DNA of 64,000 bases from Vibrio marinisediminis (GTDB lineage Bacteria > Pseudomonadota > Gammaproteobacteria > Enterobacterales > Vibrionaceae): the NCBI RefSeq assembly GCF_014050145.1, contig NZ_JACFYF010000002.1:1-64000 (forward strand), read 5' to 3'. Each line of letters opens with the position of its first letter. Position 1 is the first letter of the stretch. Position numbers and translations under genes: made by a program. Shown here in pieces: positions 9,312 through 18,154 of the stretch. Under the pieces are notes generated by a model. It was not told the DNA's origin and ran no database searches. It was given only the letters and a program-made list of their open reading frames with translations.

Positions 9312-10685
9312 TTAATTTTCAATCAGATTTTTCAGCCATTTCTTGCTTTTAACCCGATAAATTGACCCACCCCATTTCACTAATTCTTCGGTCAAAAACA
9401 GCACATAAATTGACTCTGGCGGCCAATCCCAATATATCGCTGCAACGGCACATAAAGGAATGCTAATTAACCACTGAGCCACGATATCTTGATATAAACA
9501 GAACTTCACATCGCCACCAGCACGCAATACACCAACAATCGCCATCATCGGAATACAGCGTAGCACGACACCAAGGCTCAGTATCACAATAAACTTATCC
9601 GTTAATGCTCTTGTCTCTGCGCTGAGCGCACTAAACGAATCCAGCACTAAATCGCGAGATACAAACAGCGCGACTGCCACAACCAAAGCCACCAAGACGC
9701 TCAAAAACAGCGTACCCACCGCTTGATAGAAAGCTTCGTCGTATTTCTTAGCACCTATTTGATTACCGATAAGTACCGCTGAGGCATTTGCCATACCAAT
9801 CAGCATCGCCAATGATATCGACTCTACCGGCGTCATCACCGATAGTGCCGCTAGCCCCTGAACCCCAGATTGCCCCATGATGGCATGATAAACAAACAGC
9901 CCCCCTGCCCAAGCCAGAAAATTCAACGTTGTCGGCATAGACAGTTTTAGAAAACGGCTCACTTTATCAATTTTAAGTGTGGTGCGAATGTCACTGATAG
10001 AAAAAGCCAGCAAATGCTTTTTGAAGTGTAAGTAACCATAAAGCGTGGTGACTTCAATTATGCCACTGATCACGGTGGCGATAGCGGCACCTTTGATCCC
10101 CATAGCAGGAAAACCAAACTGACCAAAGATTAGTACCCAGTTAAGAAATACATTGGACAGAATGCCAATACCACTAAAAAACGTACTCAGCCCAGGTTGA
10201 TGTACCGCGCGCAAACCAACCGCCATACTCGCGATACACGCTATGACTAACATCGTCACAGAAGTTATAATGAGGTATTCACTGCCCAGTTGGATAACCA
10301 ACGCTGAATCTGTCGTTAACCCCATGATTTCACGAGGCAAAAAGACAAACAACAAAACACTCAACAGGGCAAACATCGTCGCAATAAACCACGTTAATGC
10401 GGTACTTTCTCTCACCCCTTGTCTGTCTGCAGCGCCCCAATACTGCGCGGTGAGCATTGCTCCGCCCGTCGTCACGCCTACCAGCATAATGGTGGTTACG
10501 AATGTCGCTCTGGCGGCTACCCCAATCGCCGCAATTTCAGCTTCTCCCAACTGACCTAACATCAGTACATCAACCAGGCTTCGGCTGGAAAACATGATAC
10601 TTTGTAGTGTAATTGGCAAAGCAATCGCGATAAGGCGACGAACAAAATCGCCTCGAGTATGGGTGAGCACCTGAGAAAGAAACAT
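9312..10685 (-). CDS. MATE family efflux transporter
   Basis: About 457 residues from the ATG at 10685, which has GAGG nine bases upstream; the longer reading starts at a TTG without support. Twelve hydrophobic segments in two similar halves are visible, with family blocks such as DVLMLGQLGEAEIAAIG in helix 1 and SVLIGNQIG-like AVLIGNQIGAKKYDEA in the second half. It is a Na+ or H+ driven exporter of cationic drugs or metabolites in the inner membrane. It is a single gene with no adjacent regulator, and the substrate cannot be named from sequence. Confidence 0.92.
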   Translation of the reverse strand: MFLSQVLTHTRGDFVRRLIAIALPITLQSIMFSSRSLVDVLMLGQLGEAEIAAIGVAARATFVTTIMLVGVTTGGAMLTAQYWGAADRQGVRESTALTWFIATMFALLSVLLFVFLPREIMGLTTDSALVIQLGSEYLIITSVTMLVIACIASMAVGLRAVHQPGLSTFFSGIGILSNVFLNWVLIFGQFGFPAMGIKGAAIATVISGIIEVTTLYGYLHFKKHLLAFSISDIRTTLKIDKVSRFLKLSMPTTLNFLAWAGGLFVYHAIMGQSGVQGLAALSVMTPVESISLAMLIGMANASAVLIGNQIGAKKYDEAFYQAVGTLFLSVLVALVVAVALFVSRDLVLDSFSALSAETRALTDKFIVILSLGVVLRCIPMMAIVGVLRAGGDVKFCLYQDIVAQWLISIPLCAVAAIYWDWPPESIYVLFLTEELVKWGGSIYRVKSKKWLKNLIEN

Positions 10686-10784
10686 CGAAAACAACCTCGA
10701 TTATTTTACATGGTCATATTGCCAACTGGGTTGTGCATTATATACTCAATTAAAAACAATCACATAGATAAGACTAGGTGAATA

Positions 10785-12218
10785 ATGAAGAATGTACTTG
10801 TGCTTGGTGCTTCTGGGTATATTGGCTCGCAATTGCTAATGCAACTATGCAATAAAGGTTACAACGTCACCGCGACCGCACGGCAACTCGACTATTTAGA
10901 AGCGCGGACAGTTCCCCATTCTCATCTCACGTTAACCTATCTTGATCTCGCCGATCGCGATGCCACCTTAGCACTGGTTCCACAGTTTGATATTGTCTAT
11001 TTTCTGGTGCATGGCATGGCGCAAGGGCATGATTTTGTTGAGTATGAAGTATCACTTGCTGAGAACTTTAAAGCGGCTTTGCAGCAAAGCAAAGTGGAGC
11101 AAGTCATCTACCTCAGCGCTCTACAACCACAAACTGGCAACTCAGAACATCTACAAGCTCGTAAGATGACGGGAGAGATATTGCGCCAAAGCGGTATTCC
11201 CATTACAGAGTTGAGAGCAGGTGTCATTATTGGCCCAGGCTCTGCTGCCTTCGAGATCATGCGAGATTTTGTTTATAACTTACCCGTTTTAATTACCCCT
11301 AAATGGGTTGAATCGAAAGCTAACCCTATCGCTCTCGACAATCTCAATCATTACCTGTTGCAACTCGCTCTTCATCCCACTGGCGAAAACAAACTTTACG
11401 AGGCTGGTGGTCCCGATGTGCTTTCCTATCGAGACCAATTTAAGCTTATCTGCCATGCCAGCAAACAGCCTTATCGTTTATACGCAACCTCTCTGCTAAC
11501 CCCTAAGATGGCCTCTTATTGGCTTGGTATGGTGACATCCGTTCCTTCGACTATTGGCGCAGCCCTACTTGCTGGGCTCGAGCATGATTTTGTTGCGGAT
11601 TCGACCGAGATAGAGCGACGCTTCCCGCAGCCACTCATCAGCTTTGCCGATATGGTCACCACCAGTATCGAAAAGGAAGGCACTTTTGTTTTAAGCAATG
11701 TCTGGGGATTCGATCCCGCAGCGTTGAAGCGCTGGCAAGCTGGCTATGGTTATTACCCCAAACAAACAGGCGCCAGTATACAAAGTGACTTAAGCGCGGA
11801 ACAATTGTGGCAAGTTGTGAAAACAATTGGTAATCAAAATGATCCCTACTTCTTTGCTAACGTGCTTTGGCGCACTCGTGAATGGTTAGACATTTTCTTT
11901 GGTGGTAACAAACCGATTCGCCGCTCACCGGAAGGACCTGAACTTAAAATTGGCGACCATATTGATTCATGGAAAGTGATTCGCTGTGAGAAAAATCATT
12001 TCCTTTCACTTCTATTTGGAATGAAAGGTCCTGGTCTTGGCCGCTTAGAATTCACTATTAACGACCTTGGCGATAAGCGGGAGCTTAACATTACCGCTTG
12101 GTGGCATCCGCAAGGTTTCCGCGGTTTACTCTACTGGTTTGCAATGATGCCGGCTCATCTTTTTATATTTAAAGGAATGGTTAAAGCGATTGTGCGAAAA
12201 GCAAAAGAGCTTCCCTAA
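10785..12218 (+). CDS. NAD(P)-binding SDR-family protein with C-terminal DUF2867 domain
   Basis: 477 residues. The N-terminus VLVLGASGYIGSQL is an atypical/extended SDR dinucleotide-binding loop, followed by a YbjT/NmrA-like fold to about residue 300. Residues 340-470 match the DUF2867 domain (blocks such as RRSPEGPELKIGDHIDSW and ITAWWHPQGFRGLLYW). The catalytic activity of this two-domain family is not known to me. It is transcribed alone, divergent from the MATE gene by about 100 bp and ending in a terminator whose loop contains the stop codon. Confidence 0.85.
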   Translation: MKNVLVLGASGYIGSQLLMQLCNKGYNVTATARQLDYLEARTVPHSHLTLTYLDLADRDATLALVPQFDIVYFLVHGMAQGHDFVEYEVSLAENFKAALQQSKVEQVIYLSALQPQTGNSEHLQARKMTGEILRQSGIPITELRAGVIIGPGSAAFEIMRDFVYNLPVLITPKWVESKANPIALDNLNHYLLQLALHPTGENKLYEAGGPDVLSYRDQFKLICHASKQPYRLYATSLLTPKMASYWLGMVTSVPSTIGAALLAGLEHDFVADSTEIERRFPQPLISFADMVTTSIEKEGTFVLSNVWGFDPAALKRWQAGYGYYPKQTGASIQSDLSAEQLWQVVKTIGNQNDPYFFANVLWRTREWLDIFFGGNKPIRRSPEGPELKIGDHIDSWKVIRCEKNHFLSLLFGMKGPGLGRLEFTINDLGDKRELNITAWWHPQGFRGLLYWFAMMPAHLFIFKGMVKAIVRKAKELP

Positions 12219-12229
12219 GGAAGCTCTTT
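12204..12229 (+). terminator. Terminator overlapping the SDR gene stop codon
   Basis: Perfect 11-bp stem AAAGAGCTTCC / GGAAGCTCTTT with the 4-base loop CTAA. The TAA stop (12216-12218) lies in the loop, so the left arm encodes the last residues (KELP). Confidence 0.85.
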
Positions 12230-12265
12230 AAATAGACTCAAATCACGCAAAATGGCTTGGTCGAA

Positions 12266-12931
12266 TTATTTATTTACAACAAAACTCTTTGGTATTTCCG
12301 CTAATTGCATACCTAAATTGTTAGGGTACAGAATATATTCGCCATGATATTTCACGTTCGATTTGTAATCCGTCACCTTATGCAGCATAAAACCAGCATT
12401 TGCTGCCATTTCAATAAATTGTGCATGATTACCACGAACAAACCAGCGCATTGGTTTGACCATCAGTTCGCCGTCAAAACAGCTATCACACTGCTCTGTA
12501 CACAAAGCAAATGAGTTTTGTCCTTCAATAAAGATTTGCACTTTTCCTACACCTACTAAAGGTTCAGAAGTCGATACTTCCCAATCATTCTGTTCCATGA
12601 AATCAAGAAACTCATTGATTTGGCTATCTTTAATCTCTTTTGGTTCTTCATTCGCCGGGAAAAACTCGGCATAAAATGCTGAAATACGTTCGAAGGTAGA
12701 CATAAGATTTGAGGCATTCCCTTTGGTACGCCCCTCTTTTTGCCAGCGTGTTAAATCCGCGACTACGCAGCGATCAAACCGTTGGGATTTCAATGCCTTG
12801 GTTACCCATCGAATCAGGAAGTTATTATTTGAAACTGGCGCGTTGACCAATTTTTTTGCCTGATGCTCCGCATGGATCTCTTCCAACGCCGCATTTACCA
12901 ACTTTTGAATTTCAACTGTATATTCAGCCAT
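12266..12931 (-). CDS. DUF2913 family protein
   Basis: 221 residues from the ATG at 12931, which shares its A with the TAA stop of bcr (TAATG), a classic coupling arrangement; a longer reading into bcr is spurious. The sequence matches DUF2913, a family I know only from Vibrio and close relatives, in blocks such as FLIRWVTKALKSQRFDRCV and LVGVGKVQIFIEGQNSFALC. A pair of cysteines in CTEQCDSCFDGEL could bind metal or form disulfides. No signal peptide or membrane segment is visible, so it is probably cytoplasmic. Function unknown. Confidence 0.85.
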   Translation of the reverse strand: MAEYTVEIQKLVNAALEEIHAEHQAKKLVNAPVSNNNFLIRWVTKALKSQRFDRCVVADLTRWQKEGRTKGNASNLMSTFERISAFYAEFFPANEEPKEIKDSQINEFLDFMEQNDWEVSTSEPLVGVGKVQIFIEGQNSFALCTEQCDSCFDGELMVKPMRWFVRGNHAQFIEMAANAGFMLHKVTDYKSNVKYHGEYILYPNNLGMQLAEIPKSFVVNK

Positions 12932-14136
12932 TAAGCCTTTCTTCCGTATAACCAATAAAACGCGGCAGACAAAACCGAGCATGCCGACATAACTAAAATC
13001 ATCGGCCAAGCAACACCATTTGGCAATGCCGCAACGATTGCACCGATGATCGAACCCATACCAAAACGTAGCGTACCCGCTAATGACGATGCGGTACCAG
13101 CCATGGTTGGATAACCACTTAACAATAATGCCATCGCGTTGCTACCGATGGTGGATAATGTGCCAATGTACATCACCACAAAAAATACAATGCCCCACAA
13201 GCCAAAGTCGAATGCCCACGCAATGAAAAGACCCACACCCGCTGCCAATTGCACCCACAAGCCAAAGCGTAACATTGCGTGTGAGCCTACTTTTCTCACC
13301 AAGCGACCATTGATACTTGTCATCACGATCATTGCGATAATATTCAAGCCAAACAAATAGCCAAAATGGTCAGGTCTCACACCATATATATCAATGTAAA
13401 CGAATGAGCCAGCGGTTAAAAAAGCGAACATACCAGCAAATGAGAAGGCGCCAGAAAACACCAACCCCATACCAACTGGGTTGCGGCACAGGCGAACATA
13501 ATTTCTCAATGTAGTCGCAAGGCGCAGCGGTTGCCGTTTATCAACTGACAGTGTCTCTGGGATTTTCCAAAACACGAGTAAGATGACGATGATAGCAAAG
13601 ATCGCCAATACCCAGAAAATTGAACGCCAGCCAAACCAAATCGCAAGATACCCGCCAATCATCGGTGCGATAAGTGGCGCAACGGTGATCACTAAGGTCA
13701 CAAATGACATTGCTCGGGCAAAATCTTCTCGGTCAAACATGTCGCGCACAACGGCTTGTATAACCACAGCGGCTGCGGCTCCAGCAAAACCTTGCGCAGT
13801 ACGCACCCATGTCAGCGCATCAATACCATTGGTTGTTGCACTAACAACCGAAGCTAGAGCAAAAAACAGTACGCCAAGTAGCAACACTGGGCGACGACCA
13901 AAACTGTCCGCTAATGGTCCATGAATCAATTGGCCAAGCGCAAAACCCGCCGTGTACGCCGTTAAGGTAATCTGTACCTCGCCTGCCCCTACTCCCAAAT
14001 CTCTGGCAATAGTTGGCATGGCTGGTAGATACATATCAATAGCTAAAGGTGTTAGCGCACCTATCGCACCCAAGACAAGGAATAGCAGAAAACTGATTTG
14101 TGGGGCGTCGGCTTGCTGTGTTGCAGTATTAGACAT
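12931..14136 (-). CDS. bcr: Bcr/CflA family multidrug efflux MFS transporter
   Basis: About 401 residues from the ATG at 14136, which has AGGAG five bases upstream; the longer reading to 14202 lacks a site. Twelve transmembrane helices are visible. The drug:H+ antiporter signature HGPLADSFGRRPVLL sits between helices 2 and 3, and motif D (TPLAIDMYLPAMPTIA) is in helix 1. Order bcr-rsuA-radD is that of E. coli. It exports bicyclomycin, sulfonamide-type or related compounds in characterised relatives. A 15-base palindrome in its leader may be an operator. Confidence 0.92.
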   Translation of the reverse strand: MSNTATQQADAPQISFLLFLVLGAIGALTPLAIDMYLPAMPTIARDLGVGAGEVQITLTAYTAGFALGQLIHGPLADSFGRRPVLLLGVLFFALASVVSATTNGIDALTWVRTAQGFAGAAAAVVIQAVVRDMFDREDFARAMSFVTLVITVAPLIAPMIGGYLAIWFGWRSIFWVLAIFAIIVILLVFWKIPETLSVDKRQPLRLATTLRNYVRLCRNPVGMGLVFSGAFSFAGMFAFLTAGSFVYIDIYGVRPDHFGYLFGLNIIAMIVMTSINGRLVRKVGSHAMLRFGLWVQLAAGVGLFIAWAFDFGLWGIVFFVVMYIGTLSTIGSNAMALLLSGYPTMAGTASSLAGTLRFGMGSIIGAIVAALPNGVAWPMILVMSACSVLSAAFYWLYGRKA

Positions 14137-14203
14137 ACGTCTCCTAGATTGTTGCAATTGTGTCGCAGCACTCCTTGCTGCAACCAAGCAAATTTGAGAC
14201 AAA

Positions 14204-14218
14204 ACCTATCCGATAGGT
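14204..14218. promoter_or_regulatory. Palindrome ACCTATC-C-GATAGGT upstream of bcr
   Basis: Perfect 7+1+7 palindrome about 70 bp before the bcr start codon, followed by a further GGTCTATCC copy of one arm. It looks like a dimeric repressor or activator site. I do not recognise the regulator. Confidence 0.4.
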
Positions 14219-14351
14219 ATTAGGTCTATCCTCGACGAAAATCACAAAAAACACTAGTTCCCCGTAGGAAGTAAATAATTTCCTATTTGAACTATTCTTT
14301 CTTACTAGGAAGCGCCGAATGCAAACAACGATCGCGATGCGTCAAGTCCAA

Positions 14352-15080
14352 TTACCACACTGAATCAATTTCTTCTTGAGTTAAATAGCGGCATTCACCT
14401 GGCTCAAGAGTGTCATCAAGTACAATGTTACCAATACGCTCACGATGCAGTTCGTCAACCTTATTTCCAAGGGCGGCAAACATACGCTTCACTTGATGGT
14501 ATTTACCTTCAGTGATCGTAAGTAATACTTCATTGTTTGAAGCATCAACAACTTCTAGTTTCGCTGGCGCAGTAAGTTCTCTTTCGTTGCGTAACTCAAT
14601 ACCTTGAGCCAGTTTCTCTGCGTAATCATCACCAATCGCATCCGCTAACAATACACGGTACGTCTTTTCACACTTATGCTTTGGCGAAGTAATGCGGTGT
14701 GACCATTTGCCATCATCTGTAATCAACACCAAACCTGTGGTATCCACATCCAGACGACCAGCAAAATGCAGATCTTCCTTTTTAACTTCATCAATTAAAG
14801 CAAGAGCGGTTTGGTTAAAACCATCTTCATGTGAACAAACAAAACCATCTGGCTTGAATAACATAATGTAGCGTGGACCGCGCATTTCTAGCTTGCGATC
14901 TTGCCACTCAACCACGCTCTCACTGGTGACTTTAACGGAAGCCACTTTACAAATAGCGCCATCAACCGTTACTTCAGCACGCTTAATAAGTATCGTTGCT
15001 TCTCTGCGCGTAACGCCTAATGCGTCACACAAAAATTTGTCTAAACGTGCTTTTTCTTGCTGCACTTTATTTTGAGCCAT
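14352..15080 (-). CDS. rsuA: 16S rRNA pseudouridine(516) synthase RsuA
   Basis: 242 residues. An N-terminal S4 RNA-binding domain (ARLDKFLCDALGVTRREA) is followed by the pseudouridine synthase domain with GRLDVDTTGLVL, where Asp111 is the catalytic residue, and the C-terminal block EGKYHQVKRMFAALGNKV. It isomerises U516 of 16S rRNA during 30S assembly. The neighbours bcr and radD match the E. coli order, which supports RsuA over the related RluB/E/F enzymes. It is divergent from radD with about 73 bp between start codons. Confidence 0.92.
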   Translation of the reverse strand: MAQNKVQQEKARLDKFLCDALGVTRREATILIKRAEVTVDGAICKVASVKVTSESVVEWQDRKLEMRGPRYIMLFKPDGFVCSHEDGFNQTALALIDEVKKEDLHFAGRLDVDTTGLVLITDDGKWSHRITSPKHKCEKTYRVLLADAIGDDYAEKLAQGIELRNERELTAPAKLEVVDASNNEVLLTITEGKYHQVKRMFAALGNKVDELHRERIGNIVLDDTLEPGECRYLTQEEIDSVW

Positions 15081-15153
15081 AGATACCTCATCTCTGTTAG
15101 CTGCGCTATTATAGTGCGCCTAAAACAAATAGTTGAGCTATTTCACAGAATTT

Positions 15154-16899
15154 ATGTATACCCTGCGCCCCTATCAAGCTGATTCCGTCAAAGCGGTCAT
15201 CCATTACTTTCGTAAACACACCACACCTGCGGTTATCGTACTGCCAACAGGAGCCGGAAAAAGCTTGGTGATTGCAGACCTTGCTCGCCTAGCAAAAGGT
15301 CGTGTTTTAGTGCTTGCCCACGTGAAAGAGTTGGTTGAACAAAACCATGCAAAATATGAAGGCTATGGTTTGACTGGCGCGGTTTTCTCAGCGGGTCTTG
15401 GGCGCAAAGAAACCAATCAGCAAGTCGTTTTTGCCTCCGTTCAATCTGTGGTGCGAAACCTTGAAGCATTCAAAGACCAGTTCTCTTTATTGGTGATTGA
15501 TGAATGTCACCGCGTTCCAGAAGACAAGGACTCAAGCTATCAAAAAGTCATCTCACACCTGAGAGAGCTTAATCCCGGTATCAAAGTTCTGGGATTAACC
15601 GCTACGCCGTATCGGCTAGGTATTGGGTGGATATATCAATATCACACCCGTGGGCAAGTCCGTGCTGAAGAACCTCGCTTCTTCCGAGATTGTATATTTG
15701 AATTGCCAATTCGCTACTTACTTGATGAGGGATTTTTAACCCCAGCGAAAATGATGGATGCCCCTGTATTAAGTTATGACTTCTCACAACTGAAACCCGC
15801 CAGCACAGGGCGTTATAAAGAAGCCGAAATGGATATGGTCATCGACCAAGCGAAACGGGCAACCCCGCAAATCGTTGAACAGATCATTCAAATGGCGCGA
15901 AACAAATTAGGCATTATGATCTTTGCCGCTACCGTACGCCATGCGCAAGAAATATTTGGTTTACTGCCAGAAGGACAAGCAGCAATTGTCATTGGTGATA
16001 CACCGACGCCAGAACGCGATACCATTATTGAGAAGTTTAAGCAGCAACAGATTAAGTACTTGGTCAACGTCTCCGTTTTAACTACCGGCTTTGATGCCCC
16101 GCACGTTGATCTGATTGCCATTTTACGACCAACCGAATCGGTGAGCTTATATCAACAAATCGTTGGTCGCGGGCTTCGGCTATCTCCGGGGAAAAGCGAA
16201 TGTTTAGTGCTTGATTATGCCGGGAACAGCTACGACCTATACCAACCCGAAGTCGGTAACCCAAAACCGGACTCGGACAGCGAAATCATCACAATTCCCT
16301 GTCCTGCTTGTGGGTTCAACAACAACTTCTGGGGAAAGCTAGACGCAAATGGCTTCTTAATCGAACATTTTGGGCGCCGTTGCCAAGGGTACTTCGAAGA
16401 TGACGAAACCGGCGAACGTGAACACTGCGGCTACCGCTTTCGAGCCAAATATTGCGGGGAATGTGGCGCTGACAATGACATTGCAGCGCGCATTTGCCAT
16501 GAATGTGACGCCACTTTAGTGGACCCTGACAAAAAACTTAAAGAAGCACTAAATTTAAAAGATGCACTCGTTTTTGAATGTTTAGAAATGGAACTGAGCA
16601 CCTTTAAAGATGAAAAAGGTAAAAACCAACTCAAAGTCACTTATCGGGGGGAGAATCAAGCCGCCGTACATGAGTTTTGGTCATTAACCACCACAAAGCA
16701 AAAACAACGTTTTCTTGCCCAATTTGTACGCCCTCACTTGGCCGATAAGCATCGACCTTTTGAAGCTACCTCTCCAACTAAAGTGGTGGCGAATCAACAT
16801 CGATTCCGCCCGCCACAATTTGTAATAGCAAGAAAAGTTGGTCGTTTTTGGAAAATGCGCGATCGCATTTTTGAAGATGAACTTAAACTCAAAGTTTAG
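15154..16899 (+). CDS. radD: RadD (YejH) DEAD/DEAH-box ATPase
   Basis: About 581 residues from the ATG at 15154 (MYTLRPYQADSV), which aligns with the E. coli RadD N-terminus; an upstream in-frame start at 15133 adds seven unsupported residues. Motifs in order: Walker A LPTGAGKSLVIADLA, DECH box LLVIDECHRVP, motif III GLTATPYRL, and motif VI QIVGRGLRLSPGK. Residues about 385-465 hold zinc-binding cysteine pairs (CPACGF, CGECGADND, CHECD). RadD acts with RecA and SSB in post-replication repair and recombination intermediate processing. The gene is monocistronic and no LexA box is visible before it. Confidence 0.92.
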   Translation: MYTLRPYQADSVKAVIHYFRKHTTPAVIVLPTGAGKSLVIADLARLAKGRVLVLAHVKELVEQNHAKYEGYGLTGAVFSAGLGRKETNQQVVFASVQSVVRNLEAFKDQFSLLVIDECHRVPEDKDSSYQKVISHLRELNPGIKVLGLTATPYRLGIGWIYQYHTRGQVRAEEPRFFRDCIFELPIRYLLDEGFLTPAKMMDAPVLSYDFSQLKPASTGRYKEAEMDMVIDQAKRATPQIVEQIIQMARNKLGIMIFAATVRHAQEIFGLLPEGQAAIVIGDTPTPERDTIIEKFKQQQIKYLVNVSVLTTGFDAPHVDLIAILRPTESVSLYQQIVGRGLRLSPGKSECLVLDYAGNSYDLYQPEVGNPKPDSDSEIITIPCPACGFNNNFWGKLDANGFLIEHFGRRCQGYFEDDETGEREHCGYRFRAKYCGECGADNDIAARICHECDATLVDPDKKLKEALNLKDALVFECLEMELSTFKDEKGKNQLKVTYRGENQAAVHEFWSLTTTKQKQRFLAQFVRPHLADKHRPFEATSPTKVVANQHRFRPPQFVIARKVGRFWKMRDRIFEDELKLKV

Positions 16900-17089
16900 C
16901 TAATTCACTTTGCGTTCATGTTGAAATACATATACTCAATAGTGCCGATAATAAATCGGGTTAAGACAAAGCGGTATATAACAACAATAACAAGCCATAC
17001 CGAGCTAAAAAGAATGACCATCATTGAATCTCGCCAACAAAACCAAGGTGAGCATCAAGGGCATAGACTGTATGAGTAAAGGTAACTCG

Positions 17090-17491
17090 ATGTTAAAAAA
17101 ACTGATCCTCAGCATTGTAACGTTAGCGGGATGCACCATTCTCGCCTTTCCAAGTTACGCATACCAACATGACAATGGTCATGATTTAGTCCGTGATGTA
17201 GAAAAACCCGGTACAAAGATTGAATTTGAAGAAGATCAAGACGAAGTCTATGAAGCGGTTCAAAAAGGCTATATACGCCCTTTTTCAGAAATGTACGCCG
17301 CCGTAGAGCGTGACCTGCACGGTAGAATTATTAAAGTTGAACTTGAAGAAGATGATGACATTTGGGTTTATGAGTTAAAAATTAACTATCACAACAACAT
17401 CATCAAAGTTGAATACAACGCTCAAACCTTAGAAATGATCGAAATTCGCGGCAGAAACATCAAGAAAGCACTAAAAAATACAGAAGAATAG
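17090..17491 (+). CDS. Periplasmic PepSY-domain protein
   Basis: About 133 residues from the ATG at 17090 (AAAGGTAA just upstream); a start at 17072 is possible. A signal peptide ends at SYA (about residue 22). The mature part is very acidic (EFEEDQDEVYEAV, LEEDDDIWVYELK) and carries one PepSY domain, whose IIKVEYNAQTLEMIEI block is typical. It is four bases upstream of a response regulator and kinase, so it is probably a periplasmic sensor accessory or a feedback inhibitor of that pathway. The acidic surface would suit divalent cations or cationic peptides, but that is inference. Confidence 0.82.
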   Translation: MLKKLILSIVTLAGCTILAFPSYAYQHDNGHDLVRDVEKPGTKIEFEEDQDEVYEAVQKGYIRPFSEMYAAVERDLHGRIIKVELEEDDDIWVYELKINYHNNIIKVEYNAQTLEMIEIRGRNIKKALKNTEE

Positions 17492-17494
17492 AAT

Positions 17495-18154
17495 ATGAAA
17501 ATACTTGTAGTGGAAGATGATCCTCGCCTAGGCGAGCAAATAATCGAAACATTAGAGCAGACTGGCTGGGTGCCTGAACTTTCGCAAGACGGAATCGATG
17601 CCCTTTATCGCGCCACCTCTGAAGAATGGGATGTGATTGTACTTGATCTCGGCTTACCAAAAATTGACGGTTTAACCGTATTGAAAGGAATTCGCGATGA
17701 AAACATTAATACCCCTGTCGTTATTCTAAGTGCTCGCGACACCCTAACCCAACGTGTAGAAGGCTTGAACGCAGGGGCAGATGATTACCTAACAAAACCA
17801 TTCGAAATGGTTGAGTTAACCGCACGTATTCGCGCTCAATTGCGCCGCGCATCCGGTAACGCATCACCTATCATGCAAGTTGGTAACTTGAGCCTAGATA
17901 CCCGCACCTCAAAAGTGATGTGGCAAGGTGAAGCGGTAAGTTTGACTGCATTAGAATACAAAGTCGTGTCGTATTTCATGCACAATGCAGACAAAGTTAT
18001 CTCACGCACTGAACTGGTCGAGCACATTTACAAGCAAGACTTTGACCGTGATTCGAATACGATTGAAGTGTTTATCGGACGAATTCGTAAGAAAATCGCA
18101 CCAAATGTGATTAAAACCGTACGTGGTTTAGGGTATCAACTGAATGCCGAGTAA
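17495..18154 (+). CDS. OmpR-family response regulator, PhoP/CarR-like
   Basis: 219 residues: receiver domain with acidic pocket EDD, phospho-acceptor Asp51 (VIVLDLGLPKIDG) and Lys in LTKPFEM, then an OmpR winged helix (ALEYKVVSYFMHNADKVISR, ending TVRGLGYQLNAE). It is most like the PhoP/QseB/CarR branch. Vibrio have at least two similar systems (CarRS/VprAB and a PhoPQ-like pair); position beside radD and the PepSY gene favours the PhoPQ-like one, but I cannot decide and give no symbol. It overlaps the kinase gene by 11 bases. Confidence 0.88.
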   Translation: MKILVVEDDPRLGEQIIETLEQTGWVPELSQDGIDALYRATSEEWDVIVLDLGLPKIDGLTVLKGIRDENINTPVVILSARDTLTQRVEGLNAGADDYLTKPFEMVELTARIRAQLRRASGNASPIMQVGNLSLDTRTSKVMWQGEAVSLTALEYKVVSYFMHNADKVISRTELVEHIYKQDFDRDSNTIEVFIGRIRKKIAPNVIKTVRGLGYQLNAE

